This document shows, in pieces, positions 5,805 to 7,533 of a stretch of DNA of 7,533 bases. Under the pieces are notes generated by a model. The model worked only from the letters and a program-made list of their open reading frames with translations. It was not told the DNA's origin and searched no databases. The position numbers and the translations under genes are program-made. Positions within the stretch are counted from its first letter, which is position 1. Every line of letters begins with the position of its first letter. Origin of the DNA: Deltaproteobacteria bacterium (GTDB taxonomy: Bacteria > Desulfobacterota > Syntrophia > Syntrophales > UBA2210); contig JAFGSH010000044.1 of assembly GCA_016934695.1 (NCBI GenBank), forward strand, positions 1-7,533, read 5' to 3'.

Positions 5805-7533
5805 TTATGACTGGAAGAAGCAGACGACGCGCTGCGATATGATGTCCGCCGCGAGCCGTATCTCCTGGTCCCCGAAGTCGCAGACCGTGACAATGTCCCG
5901 GTAGGCGCCGGCGTCCGGGACAAGCTCCGTAAGGAGATTCGGACGGGCCTTCAGGACTTCCCGGTTGAAGGTGACCTCCTGCTCGTCGGGGAAGAGGGCG
6001 AGGTAGAAGATGCTCATCTCCACAAGATCCTGAAAGAAGTGGGAGCCGAAGGAGAGCTCCGGCATGAGGTTGCCGTGGACGTACGCCACCTCTCCCAGCG
6101 CCGTGACGCGGTTGATCTCCGAGAAGCTGACCGGTATCCCCAGCGCCGGGGTGGTCGATCCCCACCTCCCGGGACCGAGAAGCATGACGGGGAGGGTTTT
6201 CCGGTCGGGGATCTGCCGGTTCAGCCTCCCGATCAGCCGCGCGATATCGTACTTCTGCTGGAGGGGAAGCTCGCTGTACCCCTGGGGATCGATGGAGATG
6301 ATGCGCCTGATGGACTGGGAGATGTTGCCGCCGAAGAAGTTTCGCTCCGATGCGAAGAGGAGATGTTCCTTTTTGATATCACGGGGAATCTCAACGATCT
6401 TTCCCTCGCCGATGGTCTGGAGGGGCCTGCACTGGAGGAGATTGATCTCGAAGGAGTCGTCCCTGGTGAAGTTGACGGTGAACTCGATGTCCACCGGGTA
6501 GTTGTACACGATCTCCAGTTTTTTGAGCATGGACTGCATCACCCCCGTAAAGGGGGTCTGTGAGAGCAGGTCGTCGAAGGTGATGAGCCAGGCCTCCTGC
6601 CCTTTCATGCCGCGCTCCTTCATCTCACGGTTCATCTCGTGGTCCCTGAGGGCGATCCGGTCCAGTTGCAGATCCAGGCCTTCTCCCGTCAGCTTGCGCA
6701 GTTCGACGGTTTCGAGGGCATTGGATTCTATGTCGAGGACGTCGACGTCGCGCTGAGAGAATTTCCGGGAGTCTTCCATCCCCGCATACGGCTTCAGGAG
6801 GGGGAGGTCCAGGGCCGCGATCCTCGGATAGTCGCCCTCGACGCGGTTGACCGCGCGCGTTCCGAGGCCGAAGACCAGTCGGAGAAGGCCGGCCTTGGGA
6901 TCCATCTCCTTTTTCCAGACGAAGGTGTTGTAGGAGAGGCCCACCCCGGCGATATCCGGGAAGAAGTAGTGCCCGTAACGGTTTCCGGAGACCCGCTGGA
7001 CCAGGAGGGCCATCTGCTCGTTGGCATGCTGCAGCCCTTTCTCGATGCGGTAGGTGAGGGCGTTTTCATTCAGCGTGCTGGCGTACACCCTCTTGACGGC
7101 CTCTTCGAAGCGGGCGAGGCGCTCTTCGGGGGTCCCCTGGTTCACGCAGAAGAAGCTCTCGTACTTGCCGGCGAAGGCGTTTCCGAAGGCGTCTTCCAGG
7201 AGGCTGCTGGAGCGGACGATGAAAGGGGACTGCCCGAAGTATTCGACGATCTGGAGGAACTGTTCCCGGATCTCGTCCGGGAGGGTCCCCTGCCGTATCC
7301 TGTCTCCCAGTTCCCTGGCCGCCTCGAAGTACTGTTCCCCCGCCTGCTGCTGTTCCATGAGGGGCTTCCACCAGCCGTTCTGAACCAGGTAGGTGTAGAA
7401 CACGTCCGAGCCGATGTAGAATGAATCGTGGGGTTCCAGCTGCGCTTCCCAGTCGAAGGACCGGTCCTTGAGGAGGATCTTCCGGGCGAGGAGCATCCCC
7501 GTGGTCTTCCCGCCGATGAAGCCCGTCCCGATG
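5805..7533 (-). CDS. PEP/pyruvate-binding (PPDK N-terminal type) ATP-grasp protein, 5' end missing
   Basis: About 576 residues are visible. The frame continues through the right edge: before the Met at 7496 it reads IGTGFIGGKTTG, the Gly-rich GGK start of the PPDK/PEP-synthase N-terminal domain, so 7496 is not the real start. Numbering from that Met, the ATP-grasp motifs are present: VRSSSLLEDAFGNAFAGKY (94-112), DIEF with Glu338, and LLQCRP (353-358). A C-terminal region with GPGRWGSTTPALGIP (441-455) and GSHFFQDL (484-491) follows; I associate it with a PEP-synthase-like family seen in Desulfobacterota and Bacteroidota. True PEP synthase and PPDK continue with a phosphohistidine swivel domain and a PEP-binding barrel; neither is found before the stop. 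It therefore cannot be an ordinary PEP synthase as seen, unless these parts are encoded elsewhere. Its substrate and role are unknown. It is separated from the kinase gene by 445 bases, so it is probably a separate transcription unit. Confidence 0.85.
   Translation of the reverse strand, partial: IGTGFIGGKTTGMLLARKILLKDRSFDWEAQLEPHDSFYIGSDVFYTYLVQNGWWKPLMEQQQAGEQYFEAARELGDRIRQGTLPDEIREQFLQIVEYFGQSPFIVRSSSLLEDAFGNAFAGKYESFFCVNQGTPEERLARFEEAVKRVYASTLNENALTYRIEKGLQHANEQMALLVQRVSGNRYGHYFFPDIAGVGLSYNTFVWKKEMDPKAGLLRLVFGLGTRAVNRVEGDYPRIAALDLPLLKPYAGMEDSRKFSQRDVDVLDIESNALETVELRKLTGEGLDLQLDRIALRDHEMNREMKERGMKGQEAWLITFDDLLSQTPFTGVMQSMLKKLEIVYNYPVDIEFTVNFTRDDSFEINLLQCRPLQTIGEGKIVEIPRDIKKEHLLFASERNFFGGNISQSIRRIISIDPQGYSELPLQQKYDIARLIGRLNRQIPDRKTLPVMLLGPGRWGSTTPALGIPVSFSEINRVTALGEVAYVHGNLMPELSFGSHFFQDLVEMSIFYLALFPDEQEVTFNREVLKARPNLLTELVPDAGAYRDIVTVCDFGDQEIRLAADIISQRVVCFFQS

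Noticed and set aside
7494..7496. ATG at 7496 as the start of the PEP/pyruvate-binding protein
   Set aside because: The frame stays open to the window edge, and the upstream residues carry the conserved Gly-rich GGK motif of the domain, so the true start lies outside.

Overview
This GC-rich window (roughly 60% GC by eye) carries five protein-coding genes, all on the minus strand. In transcription order (right to left) they are: a PEP/pyruvate-binding ATP-grasp protein cut by the right edge, a large membrane-bound hybrid histidine kinase, an iron-type alcohol dehydrogenase (KdnB-like), a DegT/AHBA-family PLP aminotransferase (KdnA-like), and the first 43 codons of a KdsB-type CMP-sugar synthetase cut by the left edge. 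The host is clearly Gram-negative, because Kdo-type sugars belong to LPS inner core. The PEP/pyruvate-binding protein and the multi-receiver kinase look like what is often seen in Desulfobacterota/deltaproteobacteria. That placement is inference; no marker gene is present.

Left part (1-2527): kdnB, kdnA and kdsB lie 20 and 15 bases apart in one apparent operon. In Shewanella, KdnB oxidises carbon 8 of Kdo, KdnA transaminates it to 8-amino-3,8-dideoxy-manno-octulosonate (Kdo8N), and a dedicated KdsB makes CMP-Kdo8N. The order here is the order of the pathway, so the locus most likely replaces some or all Kdo in the LPS core by Kdo8N, adding a positive charge near lipid A. The cluster continues beyond the left edge.

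Region 2528-2713: a 186-base spacer whose last 75 bases before the kdnB ribosome binding site can fold, on the transcribed strand, into a closed three-way junction. It consists of a perfect 10-bp outer stem, a 7-bp hairpin and a 4-bp hairpin. I do not recognise it as a known riboswitch. It is the most unexpected non-coding structure in the window.

Middle (2714-5359): an 881-residue hybrid kinase with an unrecognised multi-pass membrane sensor, HisKA and HATPase_c domains and two complete receiver domains, but no HPt domain and no partner regulator in view.

Region 5360-5804: a 445-base spacer with no convincing gene, containing an AT-rich island with a 9-bp direct repeat and a hairpin just ahead of the kinase start. 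Right part (5805-7533): a PEP/pyruvate-binding protein with an ATP-grasp domain but, in what is visible, no phosphohistidine swivel domain or PEP-binding barrel. Its reading frame runs through the right edge. Long open frames on the plus strand are antisense shadows of these genes.
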